From Pseudolabrys sp. (GTDB lineage Bacteria; Pseudomonadota; Alphaproteobacteria; Rhizobiales; Xanthobacteraceae), in the NCBI GenBank assembly GCA_019689975.1, contig JADGGK010000010.1:1-60040 (forward strand): a stretch of 60,040 nt of DNA, in the 5' to 3' direction. A program made the position numbers and the translations under genes. Below, piece by piece: positions 8,771 to 16,405 of this stretch. How positions within the stretch are numbered: the first letter of the stretch is position 1; each line of letters begins with the position of its first letter. The notes under the pieces were generated by a model. The model worked only from the letters and a program-made list of their open reading frames with translations. It did no database searches and was not told where the DNA came from.

Positions 8771-9324
8771 TCGGAGGCGCCTCCGGCGGACGGCGCCGGC
8801 GGCGCGGTGGGCAACGGCGTCGCCGGCTCCCGCTGCCCGGGAGCCATCCTGACCGTGGGCGCGAGCGGCGCGAGCGGCCGTTCCGGCGCTGTTTCGGCGC
8901 TGTCGGTCAACTGCACGGTCCAGGAACGCTGCTCTCCGGTGTCGACCTCGAAAAAGCCGGTGCGGTCATAGCCGCGCGCCAGGCAGTTGTCGGTGCCGCG
9001 AATGGTGAATTCCTTTTCGCGCGAGCACATGAATGCCTGTCCCGACCATTCGCCGCCGCGGTCATAATCGACCGCGTAGATGTAATAATAGCGCGCCACC
9101 AACGGCCCTTGCAGCAAGGTTTCGCAGCTGCGCGCCGATATGTTCCACCAGCCTTCCGTGACCCAGCCGTCCTTGTCCTTGTAGCCGATCGCGACGCCGA
9201 CGCGGCTGCCGGTATTGTTGCATAGGCGGAAGTCGGCAAAGGCCGTGCCGGTGACGAGCGGCAGAAGGCAGGCCGTGACCGCGAGCGTCCTGCGCAGGCG
9301 GCGCGGCATGGCGGGATGAGGCAT
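8767..9324 (-). CDS. Exported DUF1036 protein
   Basis: About 185 residues with a signal peptide ending near TAFA, followed by the DUF1036 hallmark 'DFRLCNNTGSRVGVAIGYKD' and 'WVTEGWWNI'. Cysteines in 'NISARSCETLL', 'FMCSREKEF' and 'DNCLARGYD' could form disulfides in the periplasm. The tail after about residue 150 is rich in Pro and Ala. Function is unknown. Its stop overlaps the pyk start, an arrangement I recall from other Rhizobiales. Start choice is uncertain: ATG at 9324, ATG at 9309 and TTG at 9339 are all possible and none has a clear ribosome binding site. Confidence 0.82.
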   Translation of the reverse strand: MPHPAMPRRLRRTLAVTACLLPLVTGTAFADFRLCNNTGSRVGVAIGYKDKDGWVTEGWWNISARSCETLLQGPLVARYYYIYAVDYDRGGEWSGQAFMCSREKEFTIRGTDNCLARGYDRTGFFEVDTGEQRSWTVQLTDSAETAPERPLAPLAPTVRMAPGQREPATPLPTAPPAPSAGGASE

Positions 9325-9378
9325 CGCGATCACGGGCAAACGCCGGACATGGATTCACGGTGGTTTTGGCGTGGGCGC

Positions 9379-10665
9379 TTACGGCCTGTCAACGAGAATG
9401 GCGCGGAAATCGTTGACGTTGGTGTAGGTCGGGCCGGTCATCAGCAGATCCCCGAGAGCGGCGAAGAATCCGGTGGCGTCATTGTCTGCGAGAAAGACGG
9501 CGGGATCGAGGCCGCGCGCTCGCGCGCGTTGCACCGTCTCGCCAGTGACGCAGGCGCCGGCGGGATCGTCGGCGGAGCCGCTGCCCCCGTCGGTCCCGTC
9601 GGTGTCGGCAGCGAGCGCGGCGACCGCCGGCATGCCGTCGAGCGCGATCGCCAGCGCCAGCGCGTATTCCTGGTTGGGGCCGCCGCGGCCCGCTCCGCGC
9701 ACGGTGACGGTGAGCTCGCCGCCGGAAAGGATCGCCGCGCGCTTGCCCTGCGCACGCAGATCGCGCGCAAGCTTGGCGTGCGCAACCGCGACCTCGCGCG
9801 CCTCGCCCTGCAGATCGTCGCCGAGCAGGATGCAATCGTAGCCGGCCGCGCGCGCCTTGGCCGCCGCCGCGCGCAGCGCATCGGCGGGCCGCGCCGCCAG
9901 CTTGAATTGCGCCTGGGCAAACACGCCGTCGCCCGGTTTGGGTGTCTCATTGGCGCCGTCAGCGAGCGCGCGTTCTACCGAGTGCGGCAGCGTCAGCGCA
10001 TATCTAACGACGATTGCCCGCGCGTCGGCGAGCGTCGTCGGATCGGGCACGGTGGGTCCCGAGCCGATCGCGGAGGGATCGTCGCCCGGCACGTCGGAAA
10101 TCGCGATGGTGGCGACCGGCGCGGGAAAGGCATGACATGCGAGGCGTCCGCCTTTGATGCGCGAAAGGTGCTTGCGCACGGTGTTGATCTCGCCGATGGT
10201 GGCACCCGAGCGGATGAGCGCGCGCGTCACGGCCTGTTTGTCGGCGAAAGAGATCCCGCTCGCCGGCGCGATCCAATTGGCCGATGCGCCACCCGAGAGC
10301 AACACCAACACGAGGTCGTCCGCGCCGGCTTCGTCGGCGAGGGCGAGCGCGCGCGCGGCCGCTTCCAGCCCGGCCTCGTCCGGCACCGGATGGCCCGCCT
10401 CGATCATCCGCAGCAGGCCGAGCGGCCGGCCGTAGCCGTGTCGCGCGACGGCAAGCCCGGCGATGCGGCCCGGTTCGACGTGGCAACGGGCGAGATAGTG
10501 CGCTTCCGCGGTTTCCGCCATGGCGCCGGCCGCCTTGCCGGCGGCGAGCACGATCAGTCGCCCGCGCGGCATCGGCGGCAGAAGCGGGGGCAGGCATGTG
10601 GCCGGCTGCGCGGCCGAGACCGCGGCGCGGAACAGGTCCTCGAGCAGGGCGCGCATTTCCTTCAT
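9379..10665 (-). CDS. Glycerate 2-kinase / MOFRL-family protein (once called hydroxypyruvate reductase)
   Basis: 428 residues from the ATG at 10665, the normal size of the DUF4147-MOFRL two-domain family. The N-terminal domain has 'VLAAGKAAGAMAETAE' and 'LVLVLLSGGASANWIAP', the C-terminal MOFRL domain has 'GRGGPNQEYALALA' and 'ALAADTDGTDGGSGSADDPA'. Members phosphorylate glycerate to 2-phosphoglycerate, feeding glyoxylate or tartrate carbon into lower glycolysis. The product enters two steps before the pyruvate kinase encoded nearby. The upstream ORF extension to 10767 overlaps the divergent DUF1244 gene and is unlikely to be translated. Confidence 0.9.
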   Translation of the reverse strand: MKEMRALLEDLFRAAVSAAQPATCLPPLLPPMPRGRLIVLAAGKAAGAMAETAEAHYLARCHVEPGRIAGLAVARHGYGRPLGLLRMIEAGHPVPDEAGLEAAARALALADEAGADDLVLVLLSGGASANWIAPASGISFADKQAVTRALIRSGATIGEINTVRKHLSRIKGGRLACHAFPAPVATIAISDVPGDDPSAIGSGPTVPDPTTLADARAIVVRYALTLPHSVERALADGANETPKPGDGVFAQAQFKLAARPADALRAAAAKARAAGYDCILLGDDLQGEAREVAVAHAKLARDLRAQGKRAAILSGGELTVTVRGAGRGGPNQEYALALAIALDGMPAVAALAADTDGTDGGSGSADDPAGACVTGETVQRARARGLDPAVFLADNDATGFFAALGDLLMTGPTYTNVNDFRAILVDRP

Positions 10666-10748
10666 GGCATCGATTGCGCCGCGTTTCTCCCGCCGTGGCA
10701 AGCCCTCGATCGAACCCCTATCTTTATCCGCATCACCGGAGAGTCGCG

Positions 10749-11048
10749 ATGATGGACGACAAGACACGCATTGAACTTGAGGCCGCGGTGTACCGCCGCC
10801 TCGTTGAGCACCTGCGCGCCCGCGTCGACGTACAGAACATCGACCTGATGAACCTTGCGGGCTTCTGCCGCAACTGTCTCGCCAACTGGATGAAGGAGGC
10901 GGCCGACAGCCGGGGAGTGCCGATGTCGAAGGAGGAAAGCCGCGAAATCGTCTACGGCATGCCCTATGACGAGTGGCGCCGGAAATATCAGAAAGAAGCC
11001 TCCCCGGAACAGAAGGCGGCGTTCGAGAAGTCCCGGCCGCCTCATTGA
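10749..11048 (+). CDS. DUF1244 family protein
   Basis: 99 residues. The conserved core '[20 protein letters not shown]' followed by 'RNCLANW' and '[12 protein letters not shown]' is typical of DUF1244, a small helical cytoplasmic family widespread in proteobacteria with no established biochemical role. The two Cys residues in 'FCRNCL' are part of the family pattern. The start is the first of two adjacent ATGs; the longer frame beginning at 10284 overlaps the divergent glycerate kinase gene and is a shadow. It lies 118 bases before gapR. Confidence 0.9.
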   Translation: MMDDKTRIELEAAVYRRLVEHLRARVDVQNIDLMNLAGFCRNCLANWMKEAADSRGVPMSKEESREIVYGMPYDEWRRKYQKEASPEQKAAFEKSRPPH

Positions 11049-11166
11049 ACTTCTCCCGCCTCTACGGCGCGCGGCATGTGGACAGCGTGGATGGTGCCGC
11101 GTCTTGCTTGACCTGCGCGCGGGCAAATCCGAATTCTCTGGTCGGGTGATCGATGAGGAGCGTCCG

Positions 11167-11442
11167 ATGTCCGCCAGTGCCGCCATGGAAAAAGAACAGC
11201 CGGCAACTCGCTTCGCCAAGGAGCAGCTGAAAGCCTTCGTGGAACGAATCGAACGGCTCGAGGAGGAGAAGAAGGCGGCTGCCGACGATATCCGAGACGT
11301 CTATGCCGAGGCCAAGGGCAACGGTTTCGATGTGAAGGCGCTGCGCGCCATCGTGCGGCTGCGCCGGCTCGATCCCGACGAGCGGCGCGAGCAGCAGGAG
11401 GTGCTCGAAACCTACATGCACGCGCTCGGCATGGCGACCTAG
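11167..11442 (+). CDS. gapR: GapR-type DNA-binding protein (DUF2312 / UPF0335)
   Basis: 91 residues, almost entirely helical and highly charged: '[19 protein letters not shown]', then '[20 protein letters not shown]' and '[20 protein letters not shown]'. This is the DUF2312 pattern that includes Caulobacter GapR, a tetrameric protein that encircles overtwisted AT-rich DNA ahead of the replication fork and stimulates topoisomerases. The ATG at 11167 is chosen over an upstream frame start at 10966 that lies inside DUF1244. It is preceded by GAGGAG. Family assignment is strong; the function is transferred by homology. Confidence 0.9.
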   Translation: MSASAAMEKEQPATRFAKEQLKAFVERIERLEEEKKAAADDIRDVYAEAKGNGFDVKALRAIVRLRRLDPDERREQQEVLETYMHALGMAT

Positions 11443-11833
11443 AATGGCGTCGGCCGATAGGGGCCGCTCTTTGCGGGCGCGGCGTTGACCCGTCATTGCG
11501 AGCTTGGGCGACGGCGAGGGGAAGCCATCCGGACTTGACCATGTGACCCCCGGATTGCTTCGTCGCCCGCCGGGGCTCATCGCAATGACCATGGCGGGTC
11601 AGCTCGCCCCTTTCCGAGCTCCGCGCGATGACGGGGATGGGGTCAAGTCGATCGCGACCCGCTCCGGGCGCGGCCCTCCGCTTGGGCCGCATGGCCCGGC
11701 GAGGGCGCCGCGATTCCTCCGTTTCCTTGAACCATGTGCGGGAGCGCCGTCGGCGAGACCGGTGCCCGGCCTCGGCCCGCGGTGTCAACTTCCGAATATG
11801 TGATAGTTTTGCATCGGCGCGGGGACCGATGCC
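11443..11833. other. 391-base intergenic region holding a palindromic repeat
   Basis: No gene is recognised. The middle part is the palindromic element at 11491-11590. A further fragment, 'GCGCGATGACGGGGATGG' near 11625, looks like a half-copy. The last 60 bases form the leader of the LysR gene. Confidence 0.5.
11491..11590. repeat. Palindromic intergenic repeat, copy B
   Basis: It starts with CGTCATTGCGAG, continues with GAAGCCATCC, and returns in inverted order as GGATTGCTTCGTCG and CTCATCGCAATGAC. The two halves are near reverse complements and would fold into one long stem. The same words recur at the other repeat copies in this window. Confidence 0.75.
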
Positions 11834-12727
11834 TTGGAATTCCGGCAGATACGATATGCCCTTGCGGTCGCCAAGGAGCGCAGCTTCACACAGGCGGCGG
11901 AACGACTGAACGTTTCGCAGTCGGCCGTCAGCGAGCAGATCAAGCTGCTCGAGGAAGAAATCGGTTTTCCCCTTTTCCGCCGCACCTCGCGCGGCGTCGA
12001 ACTCACCGAACCGGGACGCACCTATCTCTACGAGGCCGAGCGGGTGATGGGCGACGTGCTCAGCCTCTCCGACACCGCGCGGCGCCTGCGCGGCGCCCCG
12101 ACCGATGTGATGACCATCGGCATGGGCTCGGGCATGGCGCAGATCTTCATTCCGCGCCTGGCGCGATACCTGTCGACGAGGCTGTCGGGGATGCGGCTGG
12201 AGATCCTCACCGCCCCGACGAAGAACATTTTCCACGACCTGCACGAGGAACGGATCGACGCGGGCATTGCCATCGAATCGGATCCGCAGCGCGTTCCCAC
12301 GGGCATCGTGTTCGAGCATCTGACGCAGGCGGAGATGGCATTGATCGTGCCGCCGTCGCATCGCCTCGCGCGCTCGCGCCGGCCGGTCGAGGTCGCCGCG
12401 CTGGTGAGCGAGCCGCTCATCATGAGCGAGCTGACGATCGGCTATGGGCAGGTGGTGCTATCGCTGTTCGCCGATCAAGGATTGCGCCCGAACATTCTTG
12501 CGGTTGCAGACAACATCGAGACCATCAAGGTGGTGGTGCAGTCGGGCGGCGGCATCGCCATCGTCCCGCGCGCCTGCGTGGCGAACGAGACGGCGCTTGG
12601 GGCCGTTGTCGCGCGACCCCTCACGCCGAGGCCGGCCGTGACCTTGAGTCTCTTTCGCCGCCGCCAGCCGTTGTCGCGGCGCAAGGAATTTTACCTCGCG
12701 GCGGTCCGCGCCATCCTGAAAGGCTGA
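11834..12727 (+). CDS. LysR-family transcriptional regulator of island I
   Basis: 297 residues beginning at a TTG codon (no in-frame ATG is nearby). The N-terminal winged helix-turn-helix is clear: 'FRQIRYALAVAKERSFTQAA' then 'ERLNVSQSAVSEQIKLLEEE'. The C-terminal co-inducer domain (about 90-290) has the periplasmic-binding fold pattern seen in 'VMTIGMGSGMAQIFIPRLAR'. It lies co-directionally before the cyclase/transporter/amidase genes, and the palindrome 10 bases after its stop has LysR-box geometry. I infer it activates that operon in response to the transported compound or a metabolite. Confidence 0.93.
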   Translation: MEFRQIRYALAVAKERSFTQAAERLNVSQSAVSEQIKLLEEEIGFPLFRRTSRGVELTEPGRTYLYEAERVMGDVLSLSDTARRLRGAPTDVMTIGMGSGMAQIFIPRLARYLSTRLSGMRLEILTAPTKNIFHDLHEERIDAGIAIESDPQRVPTGIVFEHLTQAEMALIVPPSHRLARSRRPVEVAALVSEPLIMSELTIGYGQVVLSLFADQGLRPNILAVADNIETIKVVVQSGGGIAIVPRACVANETALGAVVARPLTPRPAVTLSLFRRRQPLSRRKEFYLAAVRAILKG

Positions 12728-12736
12728 GCGTCGGCC

Positions 12737-12751
12737 ATCGGAAATTCCGAT
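12737..12751 (+). promoter_or_regulatory. Candidate LysR operator (T-N11-A palindrome)
   Basis: ATCGGAA-A-TTCCGAT is a perfect 7-base inverted repeat with one central base and contains T-N11-A. Its centre (12744) is about 65 bases before the transcription start inferred from the -35/-10 pair at 12772-12802, the classic position of the LysR recognition site. Confidence 0.55.
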
Positions 12752-12771
12752 AAGGCAATCGCCAAACGGTC

Positions 12772-12802
12772 TTGGACGGGGCCCCGCGCCTGCGCCCATA
12801 CT
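12772..12802 (+). promoter_or_regulatory. Candidate promoter of the island I operon
   Basis: TTGGAC (12772-12777) and CATACT (12797-12802) are separated by 19 bases. The long spacer would make a weak, activator-dependent promoter, matching the LysR-type palindrome upstream. Confidence 0.4.
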
Positions 12803-12858
12803 TTGCCCGGCGGGGCGGCTTGTCGCGTCCCCCGTGCTGTTTTGGACGGAGACCTGCA

Positions 12859-13638
12859 ATGACCATCTACGACCTTTCCCAGCCTTTGAACCAGGACTGC
12901 TCGTTCTGGCCGTTCTATCCTCCGTTCGAGGTCAAGTATTTCAAGCGCAAGGCCGAGCACGGTGTGAACGCCCAATACATCATGACCTCGAATCACATGG
13001 GAACGCATCTCGATGCGCCCCGCCATTTCGTCTCGAACGGCAAGACCATCGACCAGATCCCGATCGAGTGGTGCTACGGGCCGGGCGTCATCGTCGATCT
13101 GAGCGACATGCTGGGGGAACTCGATTTGTTCGGGCCGGACGACATCGAGAAACGCGCGGAGGTGCGGGACGGGGACATCCTGTTCATCCATACGGGATGG
13201 CATCGGTATTCATTTCTGAGCCCCGACGCGGATGAGGAGAAATACATCCACCGGCATCCCGGCCCGCACTACAGCATCTGCGATTGGCTCCTGAAAAAGA
13301 AGATTCGTATCTGGGGCGTGGACATGATTTCCACCGACCATCCGATGAATCTGCCCATCGGGCGTTTTCTCGGCAAAGGAGGTCTTGAGCATTGGCAGCG
13401 CGTGCGCCGCCAATGCGAAGAGAAGTTCGGCAAGGAGAAGATGGACGAGTTGTTCCCGGAAAAGGCCTACCAGCTCACGCATAACGCGTTGTTTCCGCAT
13501 GATTGCATCCACGTTGAAAATCTCGGCGGCGACATCGGATTGAAGCACCTGCACAACAGGCGCATCACGCTCGGCGTCTTTCCTTGGAACTTCAAAGGCG
13601 GCGAGGCGGCCTTCTGCCGTGCCGTCGCCTTCGCGTGA
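12859..13638 (+). CDS. Cyclase-family (PF04199) metal-dependent hydrolase, island I
   Basis: 259 residues. The metal-binding signature is H46-M-G-T-H50-L-D52-A-P-R-H56, the H-x3-H-x-D-x3-H motif of kynurenine formamidase and isatin hydrolase. Those enzymes use divalent metal to open amide or cyclic amide bonds. Later landmarks are 'DILFIHTGWHRY', 'VDMISTDHPMN' and 'HVENLGGDI' with 'FPWNFKGGEA'; the last two are shared with the cyclase at 57160-58002. No signal peptide is seen, so it is cytoplasmic. It is the first gene after the LysR palindrome and heads an operon with an importer and an amidase. The substrate is unknown; an imported cyclic amide, lactone or N-acyl compound is plausible. Confidence 0.88.
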   Translation: MTIYDLSQPLNQDCSFWPFYPPFEVKYFKRKAEHGVNAQYIMTSNHMGTHLDAPRHFVSNGKTIDQIPIEWCYGPGVIVDLSDMLGELDLFGPDDIEKRAEVRDGDILFIHTGWHRYSFLSPDADEEKYIHRHPGPHYSICDWLLKKKIRIWGVDMISTDHPMNLPIGRFLGKGGLEHWQRVRRQCEEKFGKEKMDELFPEKAYQLTHNALFPHDCIHVENLGGDIGLKHLHNRRITLGVFPWNFKGGEAAFCRAVAFA

Positions 13639-13816
13639 CGCGGCCCGGCGGGGACGACGCCGACCATTCGGGCCGCGCCCCGGGGTTGGCAGTTCTTTCC
13701 GGCACCGGTGCCGGCCGTGCGGACGGCCCGCCAAGGTCGGAAATGACGGGTGCCTGGACTTGCCGTGACGTGGAGATTCGCAACCTCGAAGTGACGATTC
13801 GCAACGGAGAAGGACC

Positions 13817-14794
13817 ATGTGTCAATTTCGCAACGGAATGATCGGCGGAATGACCTTCCTTGCCGCCGTCTTCGCACAAGCGGGAAACGCGGGCGCCCTC
13901 GACAAGGTGACGGTCGGCGTGTTCCCGGTGAGCTCGTCCCTGCCTTATTTCGTGGCGGTCGAGCGCGGCTTCTTCAAGGAGCAGAACATCGAGCCGACCA
14001 TGGTCCGGCTCATCGGCGGGCCTCCCAACGTCGCCGCGATGATCAGCAATCAGATCGACGCGAGCGCCGTGCTGGTGACGATCGAAGGGATGAATGCCGA
14101 TCTGAAAAAGCCGGGTGTTGCGATGTATATCTCGCTCAACAGCCAGAACCGGACCTACCAGATGGAGCAATTCGTGGTCCGCACCGGCTATAAGGCCCAA
14201 TCGCTGAAGGATCTGAAGGGGGCGAAAATCATGTCGGCCCCCGGGCCGGCGAATGTCGTCATGGCGAGGGCGGTGCTTGCGGCCAACGGCCTCAAGGAAA
14301 ACGACTACTCCCTTGATCAACTCGACATGGGTCAGCACGTCAACGCCATGAAGGCCGGCACCTTCGACGCCGGCTACACGCTCGAGCCGAATGCTTCGGT
14401 CATGCGCAAGATGGGAATCGCACGGACGCTGGAATCCGGCGTGATCGCCAAGTACATTCTCGGTGACGCGAATGCCAACGCCTATGTGGGCGGCTGCGCG
14501 CTGACGAGCGACTTCATCGCCAGCCGGCCGGATGTCGCCAGACGCTTCGCCGCCGCCTGGGACAAGGCCATCGACTTCATCAACAATCATCCCGATGAGG
14601 CACGCAAGCATCTGCTCAACAATACCTTCACGCCTGCGGATGTCGTGGATACGGTGCCGATGATCAAATACGTGTCCTCCAAAAATCTGACCGCGAAGGA
14701 CAAGGCCGAGTTCCAGAAATTCATCGATTTCTCCGTCAAGACCAAGATCCTGCCGGGGCCGATCGATGCGACCAAATACATCAAGGTGTTCTGA
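13817..14794 (+). CDS. ABC transporter substrate-binding protein, NMT1/THI5-like
   Basis: 325 residues with a signal peptide to about residue 27 (ending near AGNAGA) and then 'KVTVGVFPVSSSLPYFVAVE' and 'RGFFKEQNIEP', the opening of nitrate/sulfonate/pyrimidine-type binding proteins. 'SAPGPANVVMARAVLAANGL' and 'QHVNAMKAGTFDAGYTLEP' line the ligand cleft in this class. The start has a good GGAGAAGG site. It is followed directly by its ATPase and permease. It would capture the island I substrate in the periplasm. NMT1-type proteins bind anything from pyrimidines to aromatic acids and sulfonates, so the ligand cannot be named. Confidence 0.9.
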   Translation: MCQFRNGMIGGMTFLAAVFAQAGNAGALDKVTVGVFPVSSSLPYFVAVERGFFKEQNIEPTMVRLIGGPPNVAAMISNQIDASAVLVTIEGMNADLKKPGVAMYISLNSQNRTYQMEQFVVRTGYKAQSLKDLKGAKIMSAPGPANVVMARAVLAANGLKENDYSLDQLDMGQHVNAMKAGTFDAGYTLEPNASVMRKMGIARTLESGVIAKYILGDANANAYVGGCALTSDFIASRPDVARRFAAAWDKAIDFINNHPDEARKHLLNNTFTPADVVDTVPMIKYVSSKNLTAKDKAEFQKFIDFSVKTKILPGPIDATKYIKVF

Positions 14795-14815
14795 GTGTTC
14801 GCGGGCCGCATCGCC

Positions 14816-15646
14816 ATGGAGCGGCTAGCAACGGGGTCTGCCAGGCTCGCATCGGCGAACGCCGCCGGCGGGACGGCGGGCTCGGCCGCCGCCTTGCCGC
14901 ATGTCACGATCCGCGGGCTCACCAAGCGATTCGACAGGGTGAGCATCTATGAGAACTTCGATCTCGATCTTCCGCGCGGCAAGCTGATCTCGGTGTTCGG
15001 CCCCAACGGCTGCGGCAAAAGCACGCTGATCAATATGATTGCCGGGCTGGTCACCTACGACGCGGGCGAAATCCTTTTCGCGGGCAAGCGCCGCGAGCAG
15101 GTCAAGCTCGGTTACGTGTTCCAGAATTACCGCGAAGCGCTGTTTCCGTGGATGCGCGCATTCGACAATATCGGTTATCCGCTCAAGCTCATGAAGGTGC
15201 CGAAGCCGGAGCGCCGGGCGCGCACCGAACGGCTGGTCGCGCATCTCGACGTCAAGATCGATCTCAACCGCTATCCCTATGAGCTGTCCGGCGGGCAGCA
15301 GCAGCTCGTCTCGATCATGCGCGCGCTGATCGTGGAGCCGGAGATCCTGTTTCTTGACGAACCGTTTTCGGCGCTCGACTACGAGATGACGCTGTTTATG
15401 CGGGAGCAGTTGCAGCGCATCTTTATCGAGACCGGCATGACCATCGTGTTGGTGTCCCATGACCTGGAGGAGGCGGTCTATCTTGCCGACCGCATCCTTC
15501 TGCTCTCGCGCCATCCTGCCCGTATCGCCGATTTCGTCGTCTTCGACAGCGCGCGGCCGCGTTCGGCGGCGACGCTCTCCAGCCGCGAATTCGTGCAGAC
15601 CAAGGCGCATTGCCTCGACGTATTCCAGCGCGAGGTGCGTGGATGA
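14816..15646 (+). CDS. ABC transporter ATPase (nitrate/sulfonate/taurine type)
   Basis: 276 residues from the ATG at 14816; a GTG at 14795 directly after the preceding stop is an alternative. Walker A is 'FGPNGCGKST', the signature is 'LSGGQQQ', Walker B is 'ILFLDEPFSALD', and the switch His is in 'VLVSHDLEEAVYLAD'. This is the SsuB/TauB/NrtD-like class that energises importers with NMT1-type binding proteins. The next gene starts inside its stop codon (ATGA), so translation is coupled. Confidence 0.93.
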   Translation: MERLATGSARLASANAAGGTAGSAAALPHVTIRGLTKRFDRVSIYENFDLDLPRGKLISVFGPNGCGKSTLINMIAGLVTYDAGEILFAGKRREQVKLGYVFQNYREALFPWMRAFDNIGYPLKLMKVPKPERRARTERLVAHLDVKIDLNRYPYELSGGQQQLVSIMRALIVEPEILFLDEPFSALDYEMTLFMREQLQRIFIETGMTIVLVSHDLEEAVYLADRILLLSRHPARIADFVVFDSARPRSAATLSSREFVQTKAHCLDVFQREVRG

Positions 15647-16401
15647 AGCAAAGGCTCGATCCGCTGCTGCCGGTGGTCGGCGTGGTCGGTCTGATCGTCG
15701 CCTGGTATGGCGCCGTGTGGTACGGAATCGTGGATCCAGTGCTGCTGCCGTCGCCCGGCGCCACCTTCCACGCGCTGTGGAGCGGCATGAGCGGAGGAGC
15801 GCTGGGACTGGATTTCGTCAAGACCGTGTGGCGGACGGCCGTGTCGACCGCCATTGCCGCGGTCATCGCGATCCCGCTCGGAATCTTCCTCGGCTCCTCC
15901 GAAAGACTCTACCGCTCGGTGGAATTCGTCATTGATTTCTTTCGCTCCACGCCGGCCTCGGCGATGTTTCCGCTGTTCCTGGTTCTGTTTGGCGTCGGAG
16001 ACAAAACCAAGATATCGGTGGCGGCGTTCGGCGCCGCGCTTGTGATCCTGTTCAATGTCGCCTACGGCGTGATGAACGCGCGCAAGGTCCGGCTTTTGGC
16101 GGCCAAGGTGATGGGGGCGTCACGCCTGCGCGTCCTGCTGGACGTGATGCTGCTTGAATCGCTGCCGCAGACCTTCGTTGGGCTGCGCAATGGCGTGTCG
16201 CTCGCGCTGGTCATCATTGTGGTGGCGGAAATGTTCATCGGCTCGCGCGACGGCCTTGGGCATCGCGTTTTCGAGGCGCAGCAGCTTTTCGACATGCCTG
16301 AAATGTATGCGGCGATCTTTGCCGCAGGCGCGCTCGGCTATGGCCTCAATCTGCTTTTCATCCTGGTCGAACGCCGCTTCGTGCACTGGTCCGGAAAGTA
16401 G
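15643..16401 (+). CDS. ABC transporter permease, SsuC/TauC type
   Basis: 252 residues with about six membrane helices. The EAA-like loop 'KVMGASRLRVLLDVMLLESL' followed by 'PQTFVGLRNGVSLALVIIVV' contacts the ATPase in this class. The start overlaps the ATPase gene by four bases and the amidase gene follows after 4 bases. With the genes at 13817 and 14816 it forms a complete importer. Confidence 0.92.
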   Translation: MKQRLDPLLPVVGVVGLIVAWYGAVWYGIVDPVLLPSPGATFHALWSGMSGGALGLDFVKTVWRTAVSTAIAAVIAIPLGIFLGSSERLYRSVEFVIDFFRSTPASAMFPLFLVLFGVGDKTKISVAAFGAALVILFNVAYGVMNARKVRLLAAKVMGASRLRVLLDVMLLESLPQTFVGLRNGVSLALVIIVVAEMFIGSRDGLGHRVFEAQQLFDMPEMYAAIFAAGALGYGLNLLFILVERRFVHWSGK

Positions 16402-16405
16402 CCGC

